This document shows, piece by piece, positions 1 through 6,870 of a DNA stretch of 18,342 bases. The translations under genes were made by a program, and so were the position numbers. Numbering within the stretch: position 1 is the stretch's first letter; every line of letters begins with the position of its first letter. Source of the stretch: Kiritimatiellales bacterium (GTDB lineage: Bacteria > Verrucomicrobiota > Kiritimatiellia > Kiritimatiellales > Pontiellaceae); NCBI GenBank assembly GCA_030630445.1, contig DAOVNC010000013.1, positions 1 through 18,342 of the forward strand, given 5' to 3'. Under the pieces are notes generated by a model, which saw only the letters and a list, made by a program, of their open reading frames with translations, was not told the origin of the DNA and did not search any database.

Positions 1-941
1 ACCCATGCCAGCGCTTTCCCAACGTCGATGGCCGGGCACGGGTGCTTCCCGCTCCCCAAGACCTGAAGCCTTTTGGCGAGGGCGATTTCGGCAAAGTAGA
101 GCTTGGGCAGGTAGATTAGATCCTGCCCTTCGAAATTCGCGCGTTGGATGAGCCGCTCGTTTTCGAGGGAGTGGTCGAGCGCGCGTTCGACGATTTTCAG
201 GTCGATGGACAGCAGCTCGGCGGCGCGGGAGAGTAGATCGTTGCGGACGTAGGCGCAATGGCCGTTGGCCGTCAGCTCGCCGAGCACGAATTCCAGCCCG
301 GCGCGGGCGCGCAGATCGGAATCCTTGGCGATGCCGAGCCGCATGGCGATCTGGTCGGCGATGAGGAAGCCGATGCCGCGGATATCGCGCGCGAGGCAAT
401 ACGGATCGCGCTGGACGAGCTCGATGGCCTTGTCGCCATAGGCCTTGTGGATGCGGAAGGCGCGCGTGGTGCTGACCCCGTGGCTGAACAGAAAGGCCAT
501 GATCTGCCGGACGCTCTTCTGCTCGTCCCATGCCAGCTTGATGCGCTCCTTGCGCAGCTTGCCGATCCCCTCGACCTTCAGCAACTTGCCGGAGGAGTTT
601 TCGATGACATCGAAAACGTCGCGCCCGAAGGTTTTCACGAGGCGCGCGGCATACTCCTTGCCGATGCCCTTGATCAGCCCGGAAGCCAAATATTTTTCGA
701 TTCCTTCGAGCGTATCGGGCTTGGACATGCGCATCTGTTCGGCCTTGAACTGCGGACCATGGCGAGGGTCGGTAAACCATTCGCCGTCGGCCGCCATCCA
801 TTCGCCGGAGTTGATGGTTGGAACGGTTCCGGTGACCGTCACCAGCTCCTTATGGCCGCGCACCTTGACGCGCAACACGCAAAAGCCGTTTTCCTCGTTT
901 CGGAAAACGACCCGTTCAATCTGACCGTCCAACTTTTGCAT
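1..941 (-). CDS. recD2: RecD2-type DNA helicase, N-terminal part (runs off left edge)
   Basis: Reading the minus strand from the ATG at 941-939 gives an open frame of 313 codons to the window edge. RecD2 is a 5'-3' ATP-dependent DNA helicase of the RecD/TraA family that acts in DNA repair without RecBC. The first 25 residues include the family pattern VFRNEENGFCVLRVKV, which begins the N-terminal OB-like domain. Around residues 85-135 are helix-hairpin-helix-like stretches (LIKGIGKEYAARLVKTFG, then KVEGIGKLRKERI), followed by a typical FLFSHGVSTTRAFRIHKAYG segment. The Walker A and helicase motifs would lie left of position 1 and are not seen. The start is supported by AGGG about 10 bases upstream, which falls inside a heptamer repeat. 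It is the last gene of the leftmost minus-strand run, 96 bases after the FmdB-like gene. The family call is confident from the N-terminal pattern, though the catalytic part cannot be checked. Confidence 0.88.
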   Translation of the reverse strand, partial: MQKLDGQIERVVFRNEENGFCVLRVKVRGHKELVTVTGTVPTINSGEWMAADGEWFTDPRHGPQFKAEQMRMSKPDTLEGIEKYLASGLIKGIGKEYAARLVKTFGRDVFDVIENSSGKLLKVEGIGKLRKERIKLAWDEQKSVRQIMAFLFSHGVSTTRAFRIHKAYGDKAIELVQRDPYCLARDIRGIGFLIADQIAMRLGIAKDSDLRARAGLEFVLGELTANGHCAYVRNDLLSRAAELLSIDLKIVERALDHSLENERLIQRANFEGQDLIYLPKLYFAEIALAKRLQVLGSGKHPCPAIDVGKALAW

Positions 942-948
942 GCAAAAG

Positions 949-1039
949 AAACCCTAAGTCCCAATCCCTAAATTCTAAACAAAAGCGTCGCAGACCCGAA
1001 ATTCAATATTCGGCATTCCCTGTTCGCTCTTCGACATTC
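949..1039. repeat. Degenerate 7-bp periodic repeat between the fmdB-like gene and recD2
   Basis: Two heptamer runs lie here. At 949-976 the plus strand reads as AAACCCT, AAGTCCC, AATCCCT, AAATTCT. At 1002-1039 the triplet TTC recurs at 1002, 1009, 1016, 1023, 1030 and 1037, exactly seven bases apart. On the minus strand the second run is a series of GAA-headed heptamers that starts at the TGA stop of the upstream gene. The rest of the 96-base spacer holds no gene. Heptamer tandem repeats in spacers are known in cyanobacteria (STRR elements); whether these are related is unknown. Confidence 0.75.
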
Positions 1040-1289
1040 AATACTTTTTCTCGTATTCGCCATGGCCGAGTTTATTGAGTTTGGAGAAGCCGGCGCTCTT
1101 GGCGCGGTCGTCGAAGCCGGAGTCGGAGCCGCCAACGCGCGGGGCGGAAATCTGGCGCTCCACCGTGCTGCCACATTTTGGGCAGGCGGTGCTGGCCGGG
1201 GTTTCAATGGGTTCGACCTGTTCGAACCCTTCCTTGCAGTGGGCGCAGGATTTCTTCGGATCAGTAGCTCTATATTCACGAATTGGCAT
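1038..1289 (-). CDS. FmdB-family zinc-ribbon protein
   Basis: A protein of 83 residues that begins MPIREYRA and carries two CxxC knuckles, Cys15/Cys18 (CAHC) and Cys36/Cys39 (CPKC), separated by 17 residues. This is the layout of the small FmdB-type (CxxC_CxxC_SSSS) putative regulatory proteins, whose biochemical role is mostly unknown; the founding member was linked to regulation of formamidase/amidase genes. The C-terminal half is polar, with SxxGFDDRAKSAGFSKLNK and a basic tail, and is probably disordered. A strong GGAAGGG ribosome-binding site lies just upstream of the ATG at 1289. It sits between the transglutaminase-like membrane protein and recD2 on the same strand, without a clear functional link. 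The family call is good; the function is unknown. Confidence 0.82.
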   Translation of the reverse strand: MPIREYRATDPKKSCAHCKEGFEQVEPIETPASTACPKCGSTVERQISAPRVGGSDSGFDDRAKSAGFSKLNKLGHGEYEKKY

Positions 1290-1378
1290 GATGTTTCCCT
1301 TCCAATGATTAGGAAAGATGTACCCTTTTCCCCGACGATTGGAAAGCCCGGGGTCGATTCAAAACAGGGATACTGCGG

Positions 1379-2473
1379 TTACCGTGTGGTTGTAAAGAAG
1401 ACCGGTGCTTTTTCGCGCACGTCGAAAACCCGTTTCACCTGGCTGGGCAACGCTGCGCTCCTCCCGATGGTTGCGCCCGGGTCGGCGGAATCGAGGGCAT
1501 AGCAGGGTGCTTCGTCAACATACAGGTGCGGTTCAACATCCAGATCGGCCGGTCGGTTGCGAAACCGAACCAAGGCGAATACATGGTCGTCGGTAAACGC
1601 GATATAGGTTTTCACGCCAACGCTTTCGAGCATGGAGCAAAGCAGCAGTGTCTGATCCTCGCAATCCCCGCCCCCGGCAATCAGGGTGGTAATCGGATCC
1701 TTGGCATGCTCGACCCCGTCGCCCGGGTCGGAAACATAGTGGATTTCGTTGCTCACGAAACCGAGGATGGCCTTGGTTTTTTTCAATTCGTCGTCTTGGG
1801 CATGGGCAACGGTGCGGATGGCGAGGATATTGATCTGCTCGTCGCGGTAGTCGATCCGGGAGAGGTAGCCCATATAGTTTCCGGCCACCAGCACATTGAT
1901 CACATCCTGAATGGGCCCGATCCGGAAAATAACGTGCCCGCTCTGCCGGACGGCATCCTTGAACCTCATATGCCCCGCGAGCACGTCGTGCCAGTTGTTG
2001 ATGGTGACGAACAGAAACACCACCACCAGCATCGCCGTGGCCACCTGCACCAGCGCCTTGCGAAAAACCACCAAGGCGGCAAGCAGCCCGCCATAGAGCA
2101 CGATGGCCGACAAAACGGAATTGCTGATCATGCCTCCGACAAACCGAACCGAGAGCAACACGAGCAACGTAATAAGCAAGCTAAGAAGGTAGGAGCGCAG
2201 CGGGTGGATGGAGTTGCCCTGCCCCGGCGCCTCGGTATTGAAAAAGGCCGCCACGAACAAAAAGACCCCGCCCACCGCAACGGTCGCGCCGAGCACGTTC
2301 AGCAGCAGCGAATCCCAGTACACGAACATGCAGAGAGCAAAAGCCAGCATGTAGAGCGAAAGGATCACAAAGGATGCGCGTTCGTCGGTCGTCAGCGGGC
2401 GCACTTCGCCACGCATCCATTTCGACTTCATGGGCATCGTTGCATCGTCAACGCTGGAGGATTCTTCCGTCAT
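1379..2473 (-). CDS. Membrane protein with C-terminal transglutaminase-like cysteine protease fold
   Basis: A 364-residue protein. Residues 1-30 are polar. About five hydrophobic segments follow at roughly 34-53, 57-78, 94-114, 118-136 and 142-160. A soluble domain covers 170-364. This domain holds the transglutaminase-like triad in the expected order: Cys271 in GGGDCEDQ, His297 in FTDDHVFALV and Asp328 in CYALDSAD. The GDCED motif preceded by a paired-helix region (ILGFVSNEIHYVSDP) is typical of the bacterial transglutaminase-like superfamily, whose members act as proteases, peptidases or amidases, often on cell-wall or secreted targets. The substrate here is unknown. Topology is inferred from hydrophobicity by eye. 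No clear ribosome-binding site precedes the ATG at 2473, so an internal start at Met13 or Met15 is possible. It lies 47 bases downstream of the frameshifted DUF523 gene. Confidence 0.75.
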   Translation of the reverse strand: MTEESSSVDDATMPMKSKWMRGEVRPLTTDERASFVILSLYMLAFALCMFVYWDSLLLNVLGATVAVGGVFLFVAAFFNTEAPGQGNSIHPLRSYLLSLLITLLVLLSVRFVGGMISNSVLSAIVLYGGLLAALVVFRKALVQVATAMLVVVFLFVTINNWHDVLAGHMRFKDAVRQSGHVIFRIGPIQDVINVLVAGNYMGYLSRIDYRDEQINILAIRTVAHAQDDELKKTKAILGFVSNEIHYVSDPGDGVEHAKDPITTLIAGGGDCEDQTLLLCSMLESVGVKTYIAFTDDHVFALVRFRNRPADLDVEPHLYVDEAPCYALDSADPGATIGRSAALPSQVKRVFDVREKAPVFFTTTR

Positions 2474-2520
2474 GCTTTGAAGATTAGTAGCGCGGAACCC
2501 GCATGGAACGCAAGAGCTAT

Positions 2521-3029
2521 TCAGCCCCGGCTAAGCGCCGAAGCCCGCTCGGCAAAGTCTACACGCAAAACGGGATCTTGAAGAAGCACTTCATCCACGA
2601 CTGGAACCCCGGGAAAATATTCCATGAAGGCGCGTGCAAAACCCCCGGGAGCCGTTGCGCCATCCTGGTCGCGCACCGAAACAATCTCCACGTTCGACAT
2701 GCCGCAACTCGGCGACTTGCTCTTGAAAATAAAACCGCACAGGCTTTCCTTTTCCAACGATCGGACGCATCCGTGCACCATGTCCGCATGCGGTCGGTAA
2801 GGTCGATTCGGGTCGAATTCGTCACCAAGCGCGGTTGATGCAAATCGCCTTCCAAATGCATCGGCTCGCGCGGCACTCCAAGACCCAGCCCGACCTCGGG
2901 ACAGACCGGAACCAACTCGAATTCCTGCGAAAGCGCTTCGGTGATATTTGGATCCCGCTTGTGTCGCCCATCATGGCGAACCTCCTCGCCCAGCAGGCAG
3001 GCACTGACTCCTATACGGATCTTTCCCAT
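2521..3029 (-). pseudogene. DUF523-family gene broken by a single frameshift
   Basis: The frame starting at 3029 begins MGKIRIGVSACLLGEEVRHDG and continues with VPVCPEVGLGLGVPREPM, LVTNSTRIDLTDRM and a short WCTDASD. It then leaves the family pattern. A second frame, one base displaced, resumes with LEKESLCGFIFKSKSPSCGM, GGFARAFMEYFPGVPVVDE and a normal end at 2521. Joined, the two give about 169 residues, the usual DUF523 length, and keep the conserved cysteines in SACLLG, CPE, LCGF and SPSCG. The break lies near 2755-2763 and looks like loss of one base, because reading must slip back one nucleotide to restore the protein. Both halves look intact, so this is either a very recent mutation or a sequencing or assembly error. 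DUF523 has no settled function. The start has no obvious ribosome-binding site; a 10-bp repeat fills the spacer to murB. Confidence 0.8.
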
Positions 3030-3030
3030 A

Positions 3031-3060
3031 ATTAGTGCCGATTAGTGGGAATTAGTGGTC
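3031..3060. repeat. Three tandem 10-bp units across the murB stop codon
   Basis: The plus strand reads ATTAGTGCCG, ATTAGTGGGA, ATTAGTGGTC at 3031, 3041 and 3051: three copies with seven fixed bases, ATTAGTG, and three variable ones. The array codes for the last residues of MurB (STTNSH), includes its TAA stop, and fills the 12-base gap to the DUF523 start. A similar ATTAGTGG/ATTAGATGG pair occurs at 8622-8638. Confidence 0.85.
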
Positions 3061-3992
3061 GAGAAAACCCCAAGCAGCTTGATCTCCCGCTTCAGTTCAA
3101 AGCCAAACTTTTCGTGCACCGCCGCAATCATCTTTTCGGTCAGTTCAAAAACATCGCAGGCGGTTGCGCCGGGGTCGGCAATGATAATGTTGGCGTGCTT
3201 TTCAAACAGGCGCGCGCCACCCACCCGGAAATCCCTTGCGCCGGCATCTTCGAGAAACCAGCCCGCCGCCTGACGCCGGTCCGCCGCGGAAGTCGGCTCG
3301 ATATTGCGGAATACGCTGCCCGCGCACGGCATCGCCCGCCAGTCGGGATGCATGGTTCGGCGCAGCTCCATGATGCGCTCGCGCTCTGCCTCCATCGTTT
3401 CGATATCTTCCGGCTTCAACTTTAGCACCGCACCGAGCACAACGTCGCCCGTTTGCTTGAGAACCGACGAGCGGTATTCAAAGCCCAGTTCGTCGCCGGA
3501 AACCTCGCGCCGCCGCCCGCCTGCATCCAGCAGTTGGACCGATTCGACCACATCGCCGATCTGCCGGCCAAACGCCCCGGCATTCCCGGCAATCGCCCCG
3601 CCCACCGTTCCCGGGATTCCGCTACAAAACGAAATATCACCCACGCCGCGCCCGATGGCCAACTGCGCAAGATCGTCCAGCAGCGTATTTCCCGAAACGC
3701 GCACGCGGCAGCCCTCGAACTGCACATCCGGAGCACTCTCCGCGCAGTAGCGCAGGACCACCCGGTCCATGCCCGCATCGGACACCAGCAGATTCGAGCC
3801 TTGCCCGATCACAAGGAATCCGACCGATGCCGCGTGCAACAGCTTCACCGTTTCGGCCAGCGACTCCGCATCGGGGCAGTCGATCAGCGCCGGGCAGGCA
3901 CCGCCCAGTTGAAACGTGGTGTAGTCGCGCAATTGCGCATCGGGAACAACGGTCGCACCCGGAGGGAGCTGCTTTAATAGGGTATCATTCAT
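3042..3992 (-). CDS. murB: UDP-N-acetylenolpyruvoylglucosamine reductase (MurB)
   Basis: MurB is the cytoplasmic FAD enzyme that uses NADPH to reduce UDP-GlcNAc-enolpyruvate to UDP-MurNAc, the second committed step of peptidoglycan synthesis. The 316-residue protein shows the N-terminal YTTFQLGG block, the FAD-binding loops VIGQGSNLLV (61-70) and SGIPGTVGGAIAGNAGAFG (124-142), and FEYRSSVLK near 171. The proton-donating serine is Ser226 in CAGSVFRN. KHANIIIADPGATACDV lies near 265-281, and the C-terminal KREIKLLG holds the expected acidic residue, Glu303. All features needed for activity are present. The last six residues are encoded by a 10-bp tandem repeat. It heads the leftmost minus-strand run and is divergent from the methyltransferase gene, with only 62 bases between their starts; any promoters for both must lie in that gap. 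No strong ribosome-binding site is visible. Other mur genes are not in the window. Confidence 0.95.
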   Translation of the reverse strand: MNDTLLKQLPPGATVVPDAQLRDYTTFQLGGACPALIDCPDAESLAETVKLLHAASVGFLVIGQGSNLLVSDAGMDRVVLRYCAESAPDVQFEGCRVRVSGNTLLDDLAQLAIGRGVGDISFCSGIPGTVGGAIAGNAGAFGRQIGDVVESVQLLDAGGRRREVSGDELGFEYRSSVLKQTGDVVLGAVLKLKPEDIETMEAERERIMELRRTMHPDWRAMPCAGSVFRNIEPTSAADRRQAAGWFLEDAGARDFRVGGARLFEKHANIIIADPGATACDVFELTEKMIAAVHEKFGFELKREIKLLGVFSTTNSH

Positions 3993-4054
3993 CGTGGTTT
4001 CTTCCGCAAAATTCTCGCCATGCTAATCCTCCCTCCGCTAATTTCCAAGTCACC

Positions 4055-4825
4055 ATGACCAAAGAAATCACATCCGCAACCAACCCGTTCATCAAGGAAC
4101 TGCGCGCCCTCGCCACTTCTAAGAAGGCGCGACAGGAAAGCGGCACCTTCATCATCGAAGGCTGGCGTGGGATCGACACCCTGCTCACGCACGAAAGCCG
4201 GCAATACAAACTGGAAACGCTCGTGGTTTCCGACGAACTGAAAAACGACCTGCGCTTGCCCGACAACATCGATACCGTCGTGCTGCCTGATCATCTTTTC
4301 GCGAAAATTTCCGACGTTAAAAATGCGCAGGGCATCCTCGGCATCGTGCGCCCCTCCCCCGTCCCGTTCGAATTTTTCCCCGACACCGGGCACTATCTCC
4401 TGCTCGACGCCATCCGCGACCCCGGCAACCTCGGCACCCTTATCCGCTCCGCCGTCGGCGCGGGCTACGACGGCGTCTTGCTCTACGGCGACTGCGTCGA
4501 TCCCTACAACCCGAAGGTCATCCGATCCACCATGGGCACCTTCGCCTTTTGCAACATCTGGCCCATCGCGCGCGGCGACATCGACCGGATGCTCGACACC
4601 GGCTACACCCTCTGCGCCACCGCCGGACACGACGGCGACAGCCTCTACGAAACCGACTTCCCGAAAAAAACCATCCTCGCCATCGGCTCCGAAGCCCACG
4701 GCCTCTCCGCCGAACTCATGCAGCTCGCCACCCGTAGAATCACCATCCCGCTCGCATCGGCCTGCGAATCGCTCAACGCCGCCATCGCCGGCAGCATCTG
4801 CATGTTCCAGATCAAACGGGGCTGA
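4055..4825 (+). CDS. SpoU/TrmH-family RNA 2'-O-ribose methyltransferase
   Basis: A 256-residue SPOUT enzyme that would transfer a methyl group from S-adenosylmethionine to a ribose 2'-OH in tRNA or rRNA. The N-terminal part (ITSATNPFIKELRALATSKKARQ, FIIEGWRGI) is the L30e-like substrate-binding domain of the RlmB/TrmH-like group. The three SpoU motifs follow in order: IRDPGNLGTLIRSAVGAGYDGVLL near 125-148, then ILAIGSEAHGLSAE near 206-219, and ITIPLASACESLNAAIAGSI near 228-247. They build the trefoil-knot cofactor site. I chose the ATG at 4055 because family homology begins right after it; the frame stays open upstream but that part, antisense to murB, has no family resemblance. The preferred substrate cannot be told from sequence. 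The gene converges on aspS with a bidirectional terminator between them. Confidence 0.9.
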   Translation: MTKEITSATNPFIKELRALATSKKARQESGTFIIEGWRGIDTLLTHESRQYKLETLVVSDELKNDLRLPDNIDTVVLPDHLFAKISDVKNAQGILGIVRPSPVPFEFFPDTGHYLLLDAIRDPGNLGTLIRSAVGAGYDGVLLYGDCVDPYNPKVIRSTMGTFAFCNIWPIARGDIDRMLDTGYTLCATAGHDGDSLYETDFPKKTILAIGSEAHGLSAELMQLATRRITIPLASACESLNAAIAGSICMFQIKRG

Positions 4826-4842
4826 CGCACCGAGCGTACGCA

Positions 4843-4938
4843 ATGGAGCAAGATGCTCCATCTACGTTCCGAAACACCGAATCAAAAAAAACGCCCGGAT
4901 AAAGGGGCGGTTTTTTGCAGGTGGGATCGTCGGTCCCA
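4843..4938. other. Composite hairpin-rich spacer between two convergent genes
   Basis: The 145-base spacer 4826-4970 has no gene. It holds three inverted repeats in a row: ATGGAGC/GCTCCAT (4843-4849 and 4855-4861, loop of 5), the terminator stem described separately, and TGGGA/TCCCA (4922-4926 and 4934-4938, loop of 7). The outer two have no U-tract and so are not simple terminators. They may be a dispersed intergenic repeat. Confidence 0.5.
4884..4916. terminator. Bidirectional intrinsic terminator for the SpoU-family gene and aspS
   Basis: A run of A at 4884-4890, the arm CGCCC (4892-4896), an eight-base loop, the arm GGGCG (4905-4909) and TTTTTT at 4911-4916. The A and T runs can extend the stem past one A/G mismatch, and each strand ends in a T-tract. 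It sits between two converging genes and can stop transcription in both directions. Confidence 0.85.
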
Positions 4939-4970
4939 GCTACAACGTGTTCGACCTTTCTTCCCAAACC

Positions 4971-6779
4971 CTAAAGGCCGGGCTCGGACTGGTCTTCGAT
5001 TTCCTTTTCGGCCCTTTTGGGGAGCTTGATTTTTAGGTGGAGGTCGCGGATCTGGTGGTGCTCGACGTTGCCGGGGGCACCCATCAACAGGTCCTGCGCC
5101 TTTTGGTTCATCGGGAAGGCGATGACTTCGCGGATATTGGGCTCGTTGGCGAGCATCATGATGATGCGGTCGACGCCGGGGGCGATGCCGGCGTGCGGCG
5201 GTGCGCCATACTGGAAGGCGCGCTGCAGGGCCGGGAATTTATCGTCGACGACGGAGCGGTCGTAGCCGGCAATCTCGAAGGCGCGGTACATCAGCTCGGG
5301 ACTGTGGTTGCGCACGGCGCCGGAGGAGAGTTCGATGCCGTTGCAGACGATATCGTATTGGAAGGCGAGGATTTCGAGCGGGTCTTTTTCCTCGATATCC
5401 TTCATGCCGCCTTGGGGCATGGAGAAGGGGTTGTGGGAAAATTCGACCTTGCCGTCTTCGTCGAGCTCGTACATGGGAAAGTCGACGATCCAGCAAAACT
5501 TGAAGACGTCGCCGTCAATGAGTTCAAGGCGCTGGCCGAGTTCATCGCGGACAGCGGCGCCGATTTCGCTGGCCCCTTTGAGTTGGTCGGCGATGAAGAA
5601 CATGACGTCGCCGTCGCCGACCCCGCCGAGTTCCTTGAGCTGGCCGAGGGTTTCGGCGGAGAGGAATTTGGCGATGGGGCTTTGGACTTCGCCATCGATC
5701 CAGCGGAGGTAGCCGAGGCCTTTCGCGCCGACGGATTGGGCAAACTTGATCATGTCGTCGAAGAACTTGCGGGACTGCCCGGCGCATCCCTTGGCGGCAA
5801 TGGTCTTGACGACGCCACCGGAGGCAACGACGCCTGCGAAGGCTTTGAAGTCGCAGTCGCGGAAGAGTTCGGTGGCGTCTTGCATGACGAGCGGGTTGCG
5901 CAGGTCGGGTTTATCGGAGCCATATTTTTCCATGGCTTCGCGGAAGGGAATGCGCACGAATGGCGGCTTGTCGACCTGCTTGTCGGAAAACTCGGTGAAA
6001 AGCTTGTAGAGGACGTCTTCGTTGACTTCGAAGACATCGTCCTGGGTGGCGAAGGCCATTTCCATGTCGAGCTGGTAGAACTCGCCGGGCGAGCGGTCGG
6101 CGCGGGCGTCTTCGTCGCGGAAGCAGGGGGCGATCTGGAAGTAGCGGTCGAAGCCGGAGGTCATGAGCAACTGCTTGAACTGCTGGGGGGCTTGCGGGAG
6201 GGCGTAGAACTTGCCGGGGTGGACGCGGCTGGGCACGAGGTAGTCGCGCGCGCCTTCGGGGGAGCTACTGGTGAGGATGGGGGTTTGGATTTCGAGGAAT
6301 CCGTGGGCGACCATGAGTTCGCGCATCCGGGCAATCACCTTGGAGCGCAGGATCATGTTGTTGTGCAGGCTCTGGCGGCGGAGGTCGAGGAAGCGGTATT
6401 CGAGGCGCAGGACTTCGTTGCACTCTTCATCCTTGGCAACCTGGAAGGGAAGGACGGCGGCTTCGCCGAGGATTTCCATCTCTTCGGCGACGACCTCGAT
6501 CTCGCCGGTGGCGAGCTTGGGGTTGACGGCTTCGGGGAAGCGGGCGACGACCTTGCCGATGAAGCAGATGGTGGTTTCGACGCGCCAGTGCTCGACGCCT
6601 TTGTAGAAGGGTTGCGAGGGGTCGATCACGATCTGGGTGAGGCCGTAGTGGTCGCGCAGGTCGATGAAGAGGATTCCGCCGTGGTCGCGGACGCTGTTGA
6701 TCCAACCGGAAACCTTGACGGTTTGGTCGACGTTTTCTGCTCTGAGTTCGTTGCAATTATGTGTTCTGTAACGGTGCAT
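4971..6779 (-). CDS. aspS: Aspartyl-tRNA synthetase, bacterial type, probably non-discriminating
   Basis: AspRS joins aspartate to tRNA(Asp); non-discriminating forms also charge tRNA(Asn) for later amidation by GatCAB. At 602 residues it is full length for the bacterial type. The N-terminal OB-fold anticodon domain starts MHRYRTHNCNELR and carries VRDHGGILFIDLRDHYGL. The class II core shows FLEIQTPILTSSSPEGARDYLVPSR, the QAPQQFKQLLM segment and motif 2 (CFRDEDARADRSPGEFYQLD). The GAD insertion domain covers roughly 290-420, and motif 3 is GIAPGVDRIIMMLANEPNIREVIAFP. His33 in RDHGG occupies the position where histidine marks non-discriminating enzymes and leucine marks discriminating ones; this residue rule is recalled from Pseudomonas work. 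The motif-2 wording and the MHRYRTH start resemble alphaproteobacterial AspRS. AGGAGA lies seven bases before the start. The gene follows hisS with an unusual inverted heptamer repeat between them. Confidence 0.96.
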   Translation of the reverse strand: MHRYRTHNCNELRAENVDQTVKVSGWINSVRDHGGILFIDLRDHYGLTQIVIDPSQPFYKGVEHWRVETTICFIGKVVARFPEAVNPKLATGEIEVVAEEMEILGEAAVLPFQVAKDEECNEVLRLEYRFLDLRRQSLHNNMILRSKVIARMRELMVAHGFLEIQTPILTSSSPEGARDYLVPSRVHPGKFYALPQAPQQFKQLLMTSGFDRYFQIAPCFRDEDARADRSPGEFYQLDMEMAFATQDDVFEVNEDVLYKLFTEFSDKQVDKPPFVRIPFREAMEKYGSDKPDLRNPLVMQDATELFRDCDFKAFAGVVASGGVVKTIAAKGCAGQSRKFFDDMIKFAQSVGAKGLGYLRWIDGEVQSPIAKFLSAETLGQLKELGGVGDGDVMFFIADQLKGASEIGAAVRDELGQRLELIDGDVFKFCWIVDFPMYELDEDGKVEFSHNPFSMPQGGMKDIEEKDPLEILAFQYDIVCNGIELSSGAVRNHSPELMYRAFEIAGYDRSVVDDKFPALQRAFQYGAPPHAGIAPGVDRIIMMLANEPNIREVIAFPMNQKAQDLLMGAPGNVEHHQIRDLHLKIKLPKRAEKEIEDQSEPGL

Positions 6780-6802
6780 GTGTTTCTCCTAAATTAATTC
6801 AT

Positions 6803-6870
6803 ATTGCGTACTGCGTATTTCGTATTGCTTGGCAGAAAAGGAAATACGCACTACGCAATACGCAGTACGT
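6803..6870. repeat. Inverted pair of heptamer arrays between hisS and aspS
   Basis: Left arm: ATTGCGT, ACTGCGT, ATTTCGT, ATTGCTT at 6803-6830. Right arm: AATACGC, ACTACGC, AATACGC, AGTACGT at 6843-6870. The arms 6803-6821 and 6841-6859 are reverse complements over 19 positions with a single mismatch, leaving a 19-base loop, so the transcript can form a long hairpin. The right arm encodes the last residues of HisRS and its TAG stop. There is no U-tract, so it is not a standard terminator. Confidence 0.85.

Noticed and set aside
949..976. Telomere-like CCCTAAA repeats suggesting a linear replicon end or eukaryotic DNA
   Set aside because: Only four imperfect units, internal between bacterial genes, and part of a wider heptamer pattern with other unit sequences.
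1526..2581. A 351-residue plus-strand frame opposite the transglutaminase-like gene
   Set aside because: Low-complexity His/Gln/Arg-rich translation with no family pattern; the minus strand has membrane segments and a catalytic triad.
2745..2765. Programmed -1 frameshift in the DUF523 gene
   Set aside because: No in-frame X XXY YYZ slippery site or obvious downstream structure; a simple one-base loss explains it better.
3989..4861. A 290-residue minus-strand frame opposite the SpoU-family gene
   Set aside because: Antisense shadow; the plus strand has all three SpoU motifs in order.
5037..6797. A 586-residue plus-strand open frame across aspS
   Set aside because: It is exactly antisense to a full, motif-complete AspRS; its Asp/Glu/Gly/Val-rich composition is typical of the complement of a GC-rich gene and no domain is recognisable.
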